Positions 1 through 9,718 of a stretch of DNA of 64,000 nucleotides are shown here, piece by piece. How positions within the stretch are numbered: position 1 is the first letter of the stretch; the number at the start of each line of letters is the position of its first letter. This DNA comes from an uncultured Flavobacteriaceae bacterium (GTDB lineage: Bacteria > Bacteroidota > Bacteroidia > Flavobacteriales > Flavobacteriaceae): assembly GCA_937929935.1 (NCBI GenBank), contig CALFUL010000011.1, positions 146,774-210,773 of the forward strand, given 5' to 3'. The notes under the pieces were generated by a model that saw only the letters and a program-made list of their open reading frames with translations, was not told the origin of the DNA and did no database searches. A program made the translations under genes and the position numbers.

Positions 1-3000
1 GGTTTCATTATCAGCTGCAACAATCATTGTGCGTACAGAACCTACATATTTCGGAATTTTAATTTTATGCGTTTTGGTTTCGCCATCCTTTAGGCTAAAC
101 GGACCAATATGCACCACCATGGGTTCAAAACGGTTCGCTTTTTTGTTTTTAGCGCCAGCCAATTCGCCATCACCACCAATGGCAAATACTTGGTCAATTC
201 GACCACCGAATGCACCAATCACATCATCATAAACATCCCAAGTTTTGACTCCTAAGGCTTCTTTAGCGTAAAATGTATTCCACGGATTTGGCGTTTTGAA
301 ACGAGTCAAATCTAATAAGCCCTCATCAACAATGGCTAAACTATAGGTCATCGCCTTACCTTGTTTCTCGTTAACTTTTACCGTAATCGTTTCTTCAGGA
401 CGTAAAACATCTGGCATTGAAACCGCAGGTTCTAATTTGGTATTCTTGTCTTCTACACTGATGCCTGTGATCCCATACATTCGTATAGGAGAGTCATTCT
501 TAGTTGAAGCATGTGGTTGCAGCAATGAAATATTTATAAACACATTAGGCGTATATAATTCAGAAATTGGCAACTGAAATTTAGTCTCACCTTCAACGGT
601 TTCAACCCACATAGATTCTAAAACCTCACTACCATTTTCAACAGTGACCAAAGCCCTGCCACCAAATGAACTCGGAAACGTAACCGTTGCCGTTTCGCTA
701 ACATTATAGGTTTCTTTATCCGTAGAAAAAACTAACATTGTTGCCGCAGAAGGGTCTCCTTTTCTAGATTTCCCTGCCCATCCTGGCCAGTCGATGTAAA
801 TAGTTTTACCTGTAGCGTGGCCTCCGTTTGGGTCTTCAACGCGTACCAAATACCTTCCCCAATCAGGATATTTTAATTCAAATTCAAAACTTCCTTTTCC
901 GTTGGTGTTGGTACTTACTGTTTTTTCAAAAATTAAATTTCGATAATTACTACTGCTATATGATGAAAGGTTATCAGATGAGGTATCCCACCACCATCTC
1001 CAATTAACTTTATAAACCGCTACTTTTAAGTTTTTAGTGGCCTTTGCTTTTCCATTTTCATCTACCGAAACCAACTCAAATTTGTGTTTCACATCAGTTA
1101 AAAGCATTCCTCTAGTCTTATCTCCTTTAGGAGCATTCAAACCAATGTAAGTGCTGTAAGGAGAATACTTTTTCGTGAATACATCAGTACTGAAGTCCCC
1201 ACCGTTTTCATAAACTTTAGTAATGAAAGCTGCATTGAGCATACCTGGTGCTTTGCTGGTCAACTGCGGATTGATACTAAAATTGGCTTTCCCCTCAGCA
1301 TCAACTTTGCCGTCAAAAACAACTTGATCTTCAGAAGAGAAACGGCGGCTTGGGTCATCAAAAATATAGCCCGGAAAAGTATCAAAACTTGTTCTTGCCG
1401 GATTGAATTTAGCTGTAATATCAGTTTTTAGGTTTTTAGCAATTGCCCCATGTAACCAGTTTACTGTCATGTTACCTGTAATGGGTTTTGAACCGTTTAG
1501 AATTTCAGCATCAAAGTCCGTTTTAATCTTTAAACGATTAGGTTTTATGGTTTCAATCTTTAGTGTTTTTGAAAAAGAAGCCCCCCCTACAATAACCTTA
1601 GCTAACCAATTTCCGGTTGGTGCATCATCATCTGTTTTGAAATCAAAATGGAAGAAATTATTAAGCCCGTTTATTGATACTTCGCGATGCACCACTTTGT
1701 TATAAGGATCTAGCACCTCAAATTTTACAGGATGACCTGTTGGTAGCTTATTCGCAATATCATTTAACATGAAGGATAAGAAAACCTTATCTCCTGGTCG
1801 CCAAACCCCTCGTTCAGCAAAAATGAAACCTTTAAGTCCCTTTTTTAACTGAGTACCTGAGACATTAAATTTACTGACTGATAAGGCATTGCCATCATTT
1901 AGTTTGATGTAATTTTTTTGACCATTAAATTCAGCAATCGCAAAAAAGGCTTCTTTATCCGCATCATAAATAGCAGTGCCATCTGTATCTGTAGAAATCG
2001 ATCCTAATGCTTGTTGCTGATAATTATAAAAAGTGATTTTGGTTCCCGCTATGGGTTTGGTGTTCAAAATATCGTTTACTGCTACAAAGTAGCTTTTATT
2101 AATACCTCTTTTAATGATAACCCCTAAATCGGTTGCTAAAACATTAGCACCTATTCTCTTATTGTTGTAATACGAGTAATCACATGGGTTGTCACGCTCA
2201 TTCCAATTGTAATCATAGTTTCCGTAACTGTTGTAATAATTTTGAGTTCCATCCCAATAACTGTTTTCTAATTCTTGATCGAAATCTTCTTCATTTTCTT
2301 CAGTATCATCAATATTGGAGCTCTCGCATTTATAAGTACTATAGCTAGGTCGAAAATTGAATTCAACCCGATACATGGCACCAATTTCTGGAGAAATCAT
2401 AGCGCTTAAATCAATGGCATGGGCGGACCATTTGCCATTGTTTGTAGAAACATTATTTTGAAGCACTATCTTTTTTCTTACTATGGGCCTTGCAACTCTT
2501 CGCAAATTAGAATTACCACTAATGTTATTGGTTTGTAAAAATTGAAGAATGTTGTTTTCATAAATCTTAAACACCGATACATCAACTGCTTTTAGGTTTA
2601 CAGCTTCAAAATTAATTTTCAGATTATTTGAAGAAGGTAAAATGGTACCGTTAGACAATAATTTTATCTGTGGTCTGAGTTGTTCAAAAGCAAGGTATTG
2701 TTCAAACTTAGTTTTCAGTTTATACCCGTCTTCACTTTGAATTCCTTGTAAAACTTCCAATTTTGCAGAACCTTTTAATTCTGTTGATGGATATAGTTTT
2801 AAAGTGTTACCTTCAATTGCATATTTTGGTTTTGTTACACCTTCTAGAAGAACTAACCCTTTGAAATTTTGTTCTTTTTTTATAGGGTCAGAAAAGTTAA
2901 TTAAAACGGTTTGACTTTCTCCAGTTTCAATTGAGGCCTCTAGAATAGAGAAGTTATTCTTACCCGCAATTTTGAAGGTGTTTTTGCCTGAACTTTCAAT

Positions 3001-3672
3001 GTCAAATTTTGATCCGTTCCAAGAAATTTCTAGTTCTGAATCTTCATCAAACCTTTGAATGCTATCAATTTTAAATTGAAATTGAGTGCCTTTTTCTATG
3101 GCATCATCGAATTTTACTTTTACTGATTTTCCTTGATGTTTAACCGTTAAGAGTTGTTTTGCTGTTTCTAAAGAAAGCACGTCAGAAGCTCTTAACTGCC
3201 CGTTAATATATTGCCTATTTTTAGAATATGATTTTACCGCATCAGTATAAACATTGAATTGTTGTTCAAGTGTTCTAATTCTAAAACTCATTACTTTTAA
3301 TTCTTCTGGTACATCTTGTACCAATTCAGAAAGGGCGAATTCAAAAAAATATTCTGTGTTTTGTTTGAGTCTCTGTTCTGGAATAAAGGCTAATGTTCTG
3401 TTATTTAAAGCAACAACTTTTCCTTTTACCTTTGGCGAAATTTTTAATAAATCTGAACCTAATTCGTCGCCATTACTCCATGATTCAATAGGCGTATTCA
3501 AAACAATTCGAATATCACTTTTAGCCGAAATAATTCCGTTTGAAACTTCAGAAATATATTCTTGATAGCTATTTAGGTTTTCGAAATCATCTTTTGTAGT
3601 TTCTTTCTTTGTGTTGCATCCTGCTATTATGAATAGTAAAATGAATATAATTGGAAAAGGCGTTAGCTTCAT
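1..3672 (-). CDS. Alpha-2-macroglobulin family lipoprotein (C-terminus outside the window)
   Basis: The reading frame is open from an ATG at 3672 to the left edge, giving 1224 N-terminal residues; the rest lies outside the window. The start MKLTPFPIIFILLF followed by IIAGC (Cys19) is a lipoprotein signal, so the protein is probably anchored in the periplasm or outer membrane. Beta-rich repeats follow, with the macroglobulin signatures GVWRPGDKVFLSFML, GGDFSTDVFT and, near the edge, a stretch resembling the region just before the usual thioester. Bacterial family members are very large (about 1500-1900 aa) and are thought to trap foreign proteases, often beside penicillin-binding protein 1C. 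Whether this one has the CxEQ thioester cannot be seen. Family call is firm; function is inferred from the family. Confidence 0.85.
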   Translation of the reverse strand, partial: MKLTPFPIIFILLFIIAGCNTKKETTKDDFENLNSYQEYISEVSNGIISAKSDIRIVLNTPIESWSNGDELGSDLLKISPKVKGKVVALNNRTLAFIPEQRLKQNTEYFFEFALSELVQDVPEELKVMSFRIRTLEQQFNVYTDAVKSYSKNRQYINGQLRASDVLSLETAKQLLTVKHQGKSVKVKFDDAIEKGTQFQFKIDSIQRFDEDSELEISWNGSKFDIESSGKNTFKIAGKNNFSILEASIETGESQTVLINFSDPIKKEQNFKGLVLLEGVTKPKYAIEGNTLKLYPSTELKGSAKLEVLQGIQSEDGYKLKTKFEQYLAFEQLRPQIKLLSNGTILPSSNNLKINFEAVNLKAVDVSVFKIYENNILQFLQTNNISGNSNLRRVARPIVRKKIVLQNNVSTNNGKWSAHAIDLSAMISPEIGAMYRVEFNFRPSYSTYKCESSNIDDTEENEEDFDQELENSYWDGTQNYYNSYGNYDYNWNERDNPCDYSYYNNKRIGANVLATDLGVIIKRGINKSYFVAVNDILNTKPIAGTKITFYNYQQQALGSISTDTDGTAIYDADKEAFFAIAEFNGQKNYIKLNDGNALSVSKFNVSGTQLKKGLKGFIFAERGVWRPGDKVFLSFMLNDIANKLPTGHPVKFEVLDPYNKVVHREVSINGLNNFFHFDFKTDDDAPTGNWLAKVIVGGASFSKTLKIETIKPNRLKIKTDFDAEILNGSKPITGNMTVNWLHGAIAKNLKTDITAKFNPARTSFDTFPGYIFDDPSRRFSSEDQVVFDGKVDAEGKANFSINPQLTSKAPGMLNAAFITKVYENGGDFSTDVFTKKYSPYSTYIGLNAPKGDKTRGMLLTDVKHKFELVSVDENGKAKATKNLKVAVYKVNWRWWWDTSSDNLSSYSSSNYRNLIFEKTVSTNTNGKGSFEFELKYPDWGRYLVRVEDPNGGHATGKTIYIDWPGWAGKSRKGDPSAATMLVFSTDKETYNVSETATVTFPSSFGGRALVTVENGSEVLESMWVETVEGETKFQLPISELYTPNVFINISLLQPHASTKNDSPIRMYGITGISVEDKNTKLEPAVSMPDVLRPEETITVKVNEKQGKAMTYSLAIVDEGLLDLTRFKTPNPWNTFYAKEALGVKTWDVYDDVIGAFGGRIDQVFAIGGDGELAGAKNKKANRFEPMVVHIGPFSLKDGETKTHKIKIPKYVGSVRTMIVAADNET

Positions 3673-3944
3673 CTGAATTATGTTTTTTATAAAAGTAAAA
3701 AGGTCTGTTATTTAAAACAAGATAAATTAGTTTCAAAGATGTATAAAGCGTCTCAATTGTTCAAAATTAACGAACCTCATGAAGTATCTCGAAGTTATTG
3801 ACGGTTTATCGAAAATGTTAGAATGCCTCCTATTTCGTCACTATCATTACACATGCTAATAACCCAAAATTAGCGGTGAGAACACACCAACCCCTTTCTT
3901 CCTAACCTACTGCTGTAGAATACCTACTTGTAAAGAACACAGGT

Positions 3945-4433
3945 ATGAAAATGATTAAATCACAAATCGTGATGGTTCTAGTTGTGTGTATGTTTTATTC
4001 ATGCACCAAAGAAACCAGCAGTATAGAAGAGCTTTCGAATATTTCGAAAGCTGAAAATGTAGTAGCTATTGAACAAGAAGTTCTAACAATTGTCAATAGC
4101 CACAGAATTGGTATTGATAAATCTGAGCTAGAATATAGTGAAGTAGCGTACGAGTATGCCAACCAACATAATGATTATCAGATTTCAAAAGGATCAATTA
4201 ATCATGACAACTTTAGTTCAAGAGCTTCAAAAATTTCTGAATTAGCAGAAGCAGAGCTAGTGGCAGAAAATGTTGCAAAAGATTTTAACACTGCAGAAGG
4301 TGCTTTTCAAGCTTGGTATGAAAGTTCAAGTCATAAAAGCACAATGGAAGGCGATTTCACACACACCGCCGTTAGTGTAAAAGTTAATGACAATGGAAAG
4401 TTATACTTTACTCAGATTTTCTTTAGAAAGTAA
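3945..4433 (+). CDS. CAP-domain (SCP/PR1-like) lipoprotein
   Basis: The protein has 162 residues. It begins with a lipoprotein signal ending in FYSC (Cys20). The rest is one CAP domain: a helix starting VNSHRIGID, the segment YANQHNDYQISKGSINHDNF carrying the His of the family's cavity, then AENVAKDF, and HKSTMEGDFTHTAVSV near the C-terminus with the second conserved His. This is the YkwD-like bacterial branch. Such proteins are secreted or surface anchored and their biochemical role is mostly unknown. It appears monocistronic, with a strong terminator 20 bp downstream. The 272-bp spacer before it separates it from the divergent macroglobulin gene, and I see no clear promoter there. Confidence 0.8.
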   Translation: MKMIKSQIVMVLVVCMFYSCTKETSSIEELSNISKAENVVAIEQEVLTIVNSHRIGIDKSELEYSEVAYEYANQHNDYQISKGSINHDNFSSRASKISELAEAELVAENVAKDFNTAEGAFQAWYESSSHKSTMEGDFTHTAVSVKVNDNGKLYFTQIFFRK

Positions 4434-4454
4434 AATCGGGCTCAAAACGTATTT

Positions 4455-4488
4455 AAACCACCTATAATTATTTGTAGGTGGTTTTTTA
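4455..4488 (+). terminator. Intrinsic terminator after the CAP-domain gene
   Basis: Arms AAACCACCTA (4455-4464) and TAGGTGGTTT (4475-4484) pair perfectly around a 10-nt A/T loop and run into a T-rich tract. It sits about 20 bp after the CAP-domain stop codon. Confidence 0.85.
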
Positions 4489-4517
4489 TTTTGTCTAAAT
4501 GAATTGAAAAACACCTC

Positions 4518-4553
4518 TTGACATTTTATATCATTTCATTATTCGTAGTTTTG
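4518..4553 (+). promoter_or_regulatory. Possible Bacteroidota-type promoter for the aldehyde dehydrogenase gene
   Basis: TAGTTTTG at 4546-4553 matches the TAnnTTTG -7 element, and a TTG lies at 4518-4520. The gap of 25 nt is longer than the usual 17-23, so the upstream element is doubtful. The start codon is 38 bp downstream. Confidence 0.4.
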
Positions 4554-4590
4554 TCACATACTTAACTATTCGAATACAAAAAGTTATATA

Positions 4591-6144
4591 ATGTCGAAAA
4601 TAGCAACTGAATTTGGTATTGATCAAGCCCTAAAAGCATTAGGCCTAAAAGAAATAAATAACGGAACCTCAACTGGTTCTGAAAATTTCTCATCCGGAGA
4701 AATTATAGCTTCCTATTCGCCAGTTGATGGTGCATTAATTGGAAAGGTAAAAACTACTTCAAAAGCAGATTATGAAAAAGTAATGAAGGCTGCAACTTCA
4801 GCTTTTATAGACTGGCGCAAAAAACCCGCTCCTTTAAGAGGAGAAATTGTTAGACAGTTCGGTGAAAAACTGCGCGAGCTGAAAGAACCGCTTGGCAAAC
4901 TAGTTTCTTACGAAATGGGAAAAAGCTACCAAGAAGGCTTAGGCGAAGTTCAAGAAATGATTGACATCTGTGATTTTGCTGTCGGACTTTCAAGGCAATT
5001 ACATGGTTTAACCATGCATTCTGAAAGACCTGGCCATAGAATGTATGAACAATACCATCCTCTTGGGGTTGTAGGTATTATATCAGCATTTAACTTTCCG
5101 GTAGCTGTTTGGGCTTGGAATACTGCATTAGCCTGGATTTGTGGCGATGTTTGTGTTTGGAAGCCTTCAGAGAAAACACCGTTATGCGGGGTTGCTTGTC
5201 AAAATATTGCTGCGGAAGTTCTTAAAGCCAATGGGCTGTCTGAAGGAATCTCATGCTTAATTAATGGCGATTATACGGTAGGAGAAATGATGACCAGTGA
5301 CAATCGTATTCCGCTAGTTTCAGCTACTGGGTCTATTAGAATGGGAAAAATTGTTGCTCAAGCAGTTGCAGCACGCTTAGGTAAATCTTTATTAGAATTA
5401 GGCGGCAATAACGCCATCATTGTTACCCCCGATGCAGACATTAAAATGACCGTAATCGGAGCTGTTTTTGGAGCTGTCGGAACAGCAGGGCAGCGTTGTA
5501 CTTCAACACGTAGATTAATTATTCATGAATCTATTTACGATACCGTAAAAGAAGCTGTAGTTACAGCCTATGGTCAATTGAAAATTGGAAACCCTTTAGA
5601 TGAAAAAAACCATGTAGGACCTTTAATTGATACAGATGCCGTAGCACACTATAATAATGCACTACAAAAAGTTGTTGCAGAAGGTGGTAATATCATTGTT
5701 GAAGGTGGTGTTCTAGAAGGTTCAGGATATGAAAGTGGTTGTTACGTTAAACCTGCTATTGCTGAAGCAGAAAATACTTTCGAAATTGTTCAACATGAAA
5801 CTTTCGCACCTGTCTTGTACCTACTTAAGTATTCAGGAAATATAGAAAATGCCGTTGCCATTCAAAACGGAGTTGTACAAGGGTTGTCTTCAGCTATTAT
5901 GACAAATAACCTTCGTGAAGCAGAACACTTTTTAAGTCATTACGGAAGCGATTGCGGTATTGCTAATGTCAATATTGGTACTTCTGGAGCAGAAATTGGA
6001 GGTGCCTTTGGTGGTGAAAAAGAAACAGGTGGGGGTAGAGAAAGTGGCTCTGATGCTTGGAAAATATACATGCGACGTCAAACCAATACCATTAATTATA
6101 CTACTGAGTTACCACTAGCTCAAGGAATAAAATTTGATTTATAA
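4591..6144 (+). CDS. ALDH7-type aldehyde dehydrogenase (probable L-aminoadipate-semialdehyde dehydrogenase)
   Basis: The protein has 517 residues and covers the whole ALDH fold. Cys303 in GTAGQRCTSTRR is the catalytic thiol and Glu269 in LELGGNN the general base. The NAD-binding region carries SATGSIRMGK, and the substrate-side motif HPLGVVGIISAFNFP is typical of the ALDH7 (antiquitin/AmaB) branch. That branch oxidises alpha-aminoadipic semialdehyde (in equilibrium with piperideine-6-carboxylate) to aminoadipate with NAD+ in lysine breakdown. No other lysine-catabolism gene lies beside it, so the substrate is inferred only from subfamily resemblance. It is flanked by terminators on both sides and so is likely monocistronic. 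Confidence 0.85.
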   Translation: MSKIATEFGIDQALKALGLKEINNGTSTGSENFSSGEIIASYSPVDGALIGKVKTTSKADYEKVMKAATSAFIDWRKKPAPLRGEIVRQFGEKLRELKEPLGKLVSYEMGKSYQEGLGEVQEMIDICDFAVGLSRQLHGLTMHSERPGHRMYEQYHPLGVVGIISAFNFPVAVWAWNTALAWICGDVCVWKPSEKTPLCGVACQNIAAEVLKANGLSEGISCLINGDYTVGEMMTSDNRIPLVSATGSIRMGKIVAQAVAARLGKSLLELGGNNAIIVTPDADIKMTVIGAVFGAVGTAGQRCTSTRRLIIHESIYDTVKEAVVTAYGQLKIGNPLDEKNHVGPLIDTDAVAHYNNALQKVVAEGGNIIVEGGVLEGSGYESGCYVKPAIAEAENTFEIVQHETFAPVLYLLKYSGNIENAVAIQNGVVQGLSSAIMTNNLREAEHFLSHYGSDCGIANVNIGTSGAEIGGAFGGEKETGGGRESGSDAWKIYMRRQTNTINYTTELPLAQGIKFDL

Positions 6145-6169
6145 TTCAAAATTCTTAAAATCAATAAAT

Positions 6170-6200
6170 AGGCTCCGCAATTGCGTGGCCTTTCTTTTTT
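6170..6200 (+). terminator. Terminator after the aldehyde dehydrogenase gene
   Basis: AGGC(T)(C)CGC at 6170-6178 pairs with GCG(T)(G)GCCT at 6183-6191 around an AATT loop, with one wobble and one mismatch in the middle. A T-rich run follows. It lies 26 bp after the stop codon. Confidence 0.65.
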
Positions 6201-6324
6201 GATTCGTCTATCAACACATACTTAGATATTTACGCTCATTATTTTTAGGAAATAATGGCCAAAATTTAACATTTTTAGTATTTTTTTAATACATTGTGGC
6301 TGAAACACTAAATTTTATTGAAAA

Positions 6325-7236
6325 ATGACAAAAACAACAACGAACCTGTTGCTGATGCTTATTACCATTTTGGCAGGTACTTATTTCTTCATTACATGCT
6401 GCAGTAGTTGTGGCATGGCAAATGCAGAAGAAGAACCAGTTAAAGAGGCGGTGGTAGCCCCAGTAGCTCAAAAAGCAACTTCTTATCCATTCGCTTTTAG
6501 TGATGGAGATTTTGCTGTGAACAAAAACGACAATTACAACTTTAATGCGTCGTCATCTGAATTCTTAACACCAGTATCACAAAATGTGACCGATGGAGTC
6601 GTTAAATTGAAAGATTACCTTAGCGCAAATGCTGGCAAGGCAATTAATCTTACTGGTTATTACAAAGGTGATGAAACCAACACTACTGCATTTCCTAATT
6701 TGGGTTTAGCACGTGCTAATTCAGTTAAAAACCATTTAGTAGCCAATGGCGTTGATTCAAGACAAATCAATACTACTGGTAAATTAATGGGTGATATGTT
6801 GGCGCAAGATGGCGTTTATTTAGGCCCTATCTCATATGGTTTAGATGCCATGGCAGATAACGGTGATGAAATGAAAGCATTATTTGACAAGATAAATGCG
6901 AATCCGTTAGTTCTTAACTTTCAGACCAATCAGGCAGAAATTAATCTTTCAGCTGAACAACGTCAGAAGGTTGCTGATATTTCTCGCTATTTAGACAAAG
7001 TTGCTGGTGCTACATGTACCGCTACTGGTCATACGGATAGTCAAGGACCCGCAAATACCAATCAATTTTTAGGTCAAGAAAGAGCTGATTTTGCGAAAAG
7101 CTACTTGACTAGAAATGGAATTCCTTCAGCAAAAATAGTTGCTTCTTCTAAAGGTGAAACTCAACCAATTGCAGATAATATGAATGCTGCTGGTAGAGCA
7201 AAAAACAGAAGAACAGTAGTAACACTAAACAATTAA
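6325..7236 (+). CDS. OmpA-family protein with two tandem OmpA-like domains
   Basis: The 303-residue protein starts with a hydrophobic segment (about residues 8-26) followed by a cysteine-rich stretch ending in CGMANAEEE. It is therefore exported or anchored, possibly as a lipoprotein. The C-terminal domain (about 195-303) is a canonical OmpA peptidoglycan-binding fold with TGHTDSQG, an ERADFAKSYL helix and GRAKNRRTVV. A weaker copy precedes it (about 75-155), with INLTGYYKGDE, LARANSVKNHL and VDSRQINTTGK in the same order, so the protein looks like an internal duplication. The next gene starts 24 bp downstream and is probably co-transcribed. Confidence 0.8.
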   Translation: MTKTTTNLLLMLITILAGTYFFITCCSSCGMANAEEEPVKEAVVAPVAQKATSYPFAFSDGDFAVNKNDNYNFNASSSEFLTPVSQNVTDGVVKLKDYLSANAGKAINLTGYYKGDETNTTAFPNLGLARANSVKNHLVANGVDSRQINTTGKLMGDMLAQDGVYLGPISYGLDAMADNGDEMKALFDKINANPLVLNFQTNQAEINLSAEQRQKVADISRYLDKVAGATCTATGHTDSQGPANTNQFLGQERADFAKSYLTRNGIPSAKIVASSKGETQPIADNMNAAGRAKNRRTVVTLNN

Positions 7237-7260
7237 TTAACTTAATAAAAATAGAATAAC

Positions 7261-7857
7261 ATGGATTTTGAAAATATGAATATTTGGTGCTGGTTGATTC
7301 CTGCTTTAACAGGTCTAATTTGTGGTCTTATTGGCTACTATTGGGGTAAAGGGTCAAGTACCACAATTGATACTTCTGGAGATTTAAAAATCTGGAAGGA
7401 TAAAAATGCGAAACTTCAAGCTGATTTAGATGCTTGTAATAATAAGATAAAAGTTGGTGCTGCAACTGCTGGCGTTGCTGCTGTTGCCTCTATGACACCT
7501 TCTAAACCTAAGGTTTCAACACCTAAAGTTGCTACTCCTTCTGTTTCTGAGAGTCTAGGTTTTAATGCAGATGCTGCTAAGGTTGCATTTGGCAAGAAAA
7601 TCAAGATAGATGATTTGAAAGTTGTTGAAGGTATCGGACCAAAAATTGCTGGTATGTTTAACGATGGAGGAATTAGAACATGGAGAGCCCTATCTGAAGC
7701 TTCTGTTGCAGACTGTCAAAAAATTCTTGATGGTGGTGGTGAACGTTATAAAATTCACAACCCTGGTTCATGGCCTCTTCAAGCTAAGATGGCTTATGAA
7801 GGTAAATGGGCTGAGCTTGTTAAATGGCAAAGCGAACATGATCACGGAAGATTATAA
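7261..7857 (+). CDS. Membrane-anchored helix-hairpin-helix protein of unknown function
   Basis: The protein has 198 residues. One transmembrane helix lies near the N-terminus (about 9-28, WLIPALTGLICGLIGYYWGK). A short helical stretch, an Ala/Pro/Ser/Thr-rich linker (about 65-100) and a C-terminal domain follow. The motif LKVVEGIGPKIAGMFNDGGI is a helix-hairpin-helix of the kind in proteins annotated as 'flap endonuclease-1-like' or L21-like. I see no nuclease active site. In other Bacteroidota such domains occur fused or next to OmpA-like proteins, as here. A periplasmic or cytoplasmic scaffold role is a guess. Confidence 0.7.
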   Translation: MDFENMNIWCWLIPALTGLICGLIGYYWGKGSSTTIDTSGDLKIWKDKNAKLQADLDACNNKIKVGAATAGVAAVASMTPSKPKVSTPKVATPSVSESLGFNADAAKVAFGKKIKIDDLKVVEGIGPKIAGMFNDGGIRTWRALSEASVADCQKILDGGGERYKIHNPGSWPLQAKMAYEGKWAELVKWQSEHDHGRL

Positions 7858-7872
7858 GAACTTCTGAAAACT

Positions 7873-7906
7873 AAAAAACTCGATTCAATTGAATCGAGTT
7901 TTTTTT
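7873..7906 (+). terminator. Strong terminator after the OmpA/HhH pair
   Basis: ACTCGATTC and GAATCGAGT form a perfect stem around AATT (centre 7888/7889). It is flanked by A-run and T-run on both sides, so it can act in both directions and also serve the convergent desaturase gene. Confidence 0.9.
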
Positions 7907-7926
7907 TATGCTTATTCTAAAAGTGT

Positions 7927-8922
7927 TTAAATCATTCCGTTGGCTTCAACCCATTTGAATCTATATTGATCCTCAGGAAATTTCATGCGTTCAGCAATTC
8001 GCTGTAAACGATCTGGTAATCGCATCAAATAATCTCTTGCCTTTTCAGCTTCATCAGTTAAGCCACGAATTGCATCAACCTCCCAATAGGCATTTAGTTT
8101 TTTAAGTATTTCAATATAATCTTGAGCTGTATATACCCCTAGACGCTGGGCACAGTTTGAAAAATTTTCAAAAGCCTCGCCAATACTACCTCCAGATTCA
8201 CGAAGAAAATGTGCAGGCATTATTATTTTCTTTTTCATCATATCAGTAAAAGCAATCATCATACCTGAAGGGTCCTCACCAAAAATAGTCTTCACAAATT
8301 CTCTGTAAGCCAAATGATGACGCATTTCGTCACCAGCTATAATAGTACACATTTTACCTAGTAAAGCGTTTCCTTTTTTCTTCGCCATTTGACCTACTCT
8401 CTTATGTGAGATATTGGTCGCTAATTCTTGAAAAGTAGTATATACAAAGTTCTTGTATGGGTCTCTGTCAGTACCAATATCAAAACCATCACTAATTAAA
8501 TGTTGCGTGGTAATTTCAATCTCTCTCATGTTTACTCGACCTGACAAATAGAGGTATTTATTTAAAACATCGCCATGACGGTTTTCTTCACCGGTCCAGG
8601 CGCGTACCCACTTTGACCAACCATTGGGTTTGCCATCGTGTTGATTAATACCCTCAACATCCATCAACCATGATTCATAGGTTGGTAACGCTTCTTCAGT
8701 AATTGTATCAGCTACCATGGTTACCCAAAAATCATAACCCAATTCTTTTGACTCACCACGTAATTGTTCAACTGCATCTAAAAAATTATCTGATTGTGAA
8801 TCAGGTAAAAAATCAGTGGGTTGCCAAATGTCTTCTACAGGTATAAGAAAATCTTTCATATACCCTTCAACCTTGTGTTCTATAGCTTGCATTACTTCAA
8901 GCCTAATGTTCTTTTGAACCAT
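7927..8922 (-). CDS. Acyl-[acyl-carrier-protein] desaturase (soluble di-iron type)
   Basis: The protein has 331 residues, the usual length of the FA_desaturase_2 family. The two di-iron half-sites are EENRHG (112-117) and DEMRHH (198-203). Single Glu ligands lie in ITEEALPTYE (around 76) and FQELATN (about 166). The enzyme would place a cis double bond in ACP-bound fatty acyl chains using O2 and reduced ferredoxin, helping tune membrane fluidity. No membrane segments are present, in line with a soluble enzyme. It stands alone: a 61-bp spacer separates it from the next reverse-strand gene upstream, and a bidirectional terminator follows. Confidence 0.88.
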   Translation of the reverse strand: MVQKNIRLEVMQAIEHKVEGYMKDFLIPVEDIWQPTDFLPDSQSDNFLDAVEQLRGESKELGYDFWVTMVADTITEEALPTYESWLMDVEGINQHDGKPNGWSKWVRAWTGEENRHGDVLNKYLYLSGRVNMREIEITTQHLISDGFDIGTDRDPYKNFVYTTFQELATNISHKRVGQMAKKKGNALLGKMCTIIAGDEMRHHLAYREFVKTIFGEDPSGMMIAFTDMMKKKIIMPAHFLRESGGSIGEAFENFSNCAQRLGVYTAQDYIEILKKLNAYWEVDAIRGLTDEAEKARDYLMRLPDRLQRIAERMKFPEDQYRFKWVEANGMI

Positions 8923-8983
8923 GTAAAAGTTTTTTCAAATTTCTAAAATAAATAGCAGTTAACACCCTTTTGAATGCAGTTTT

Positions 8984-9718
8984 TTAATTTCTGCCATTTT
9001 CATCTGGGTAGAGTTCGTGTAAAGGTTCGCTCTGCCAAAATTCTTTTGTGTCAACATCCATAATAGTAAGAGGCCCTTTAAAAGCAGCTCCGGTGTCTAA
9101 ATTCCAAACATTAGCAGCTTTTAAAGGATTGCATATTCCAAAACGTGAAATAGGAGTATGACCAATAAAAATTTCATTATAAAGTTTAAGTCTAGAGGGA
9201 TATTTGCTGTCATTCACTTTTAACGAAGGGTCCATTGACATTGCCAATTCCCACAACGTTCTATCCCAATAAAAAGATTTAGTTAGAAATTCAAAGTTTA
9301 CACCTTTTAAACTTGTGAAGCCTGCGTGTAAAAACAATCTATTTTTATCATCAAGATGGTATTTTTTTAAGCTTGTGAAAAAAGTCATGTGACTCTCTAT
9401 TTTGCTTTTGCTTACATTTTCATAAGAATTCATAGTTGATTGACCCCCATGCTGAACCCACATTGGGTTGTCATCATCGCCCAACAACCAATTAAAACAT
9501 AATTCATCATGATTTCCTTTTGTGAAGATACAATTGTGCGTTTTGTTCAAGTCTATTAAAAGATCAATAGTTTCAACTGCTTCACTCCATCCGTCAACAT
9601 AATCCCCTAAAAAAATCAACAAATCATCTTTGGTAACTTCAGCGCGCTCCAACACCTGTTTTAGTCCTCTAAAACCTGAATGAATATCTCCTACAACAAG
9701 AGTTCGCTTTGTTTTCAT
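8984..9718 (-). CDS. Serine/threonine-type metallophosphoesterase
   Basis: The protein has 244 residues. The calcineurin-like metal motifs appear in order: GDIHSG (about 10-15), GDYVDGW (about 39-45), GNHDE (about 68-72), LHAGF and, further on, GHTP. This arrangement matches PrpA/PrpB-like protein phosphatases or Ap4A hydrolase relatives. The substrate cannot be told. Its ATG overlaps the stop of the upstream zinc-ribbon gene by 4 bp (ATGA), so the two are translationally coupled, and the SPFH gene lies just before them. That context suggests a membrane-stress or signalling role, which is inference. Confidence 0.8.
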   Translation of the reverse strand: MKTKRTLVVGDIHSGFRGLKQVLERAEVTKDDLLIFLGDYVDGWSEAVETIDLLIDLNKTHNCIFTKGNHDELCFNWLLGDDDNPMWVQHGGQSTMNSYENVSKSKIESHMTFFTSLKKYHLDDKNRLFLHAGFTSLKGVNFEFLTKSFYWDRTLWELAMSMDPSLKVNDSKYPSRLKLYNEIFIGHTPISRFGICNPLKAANVWNLDTGAAFKGPLTIMDVDTKEFWQSEPLHELYPDENGRN

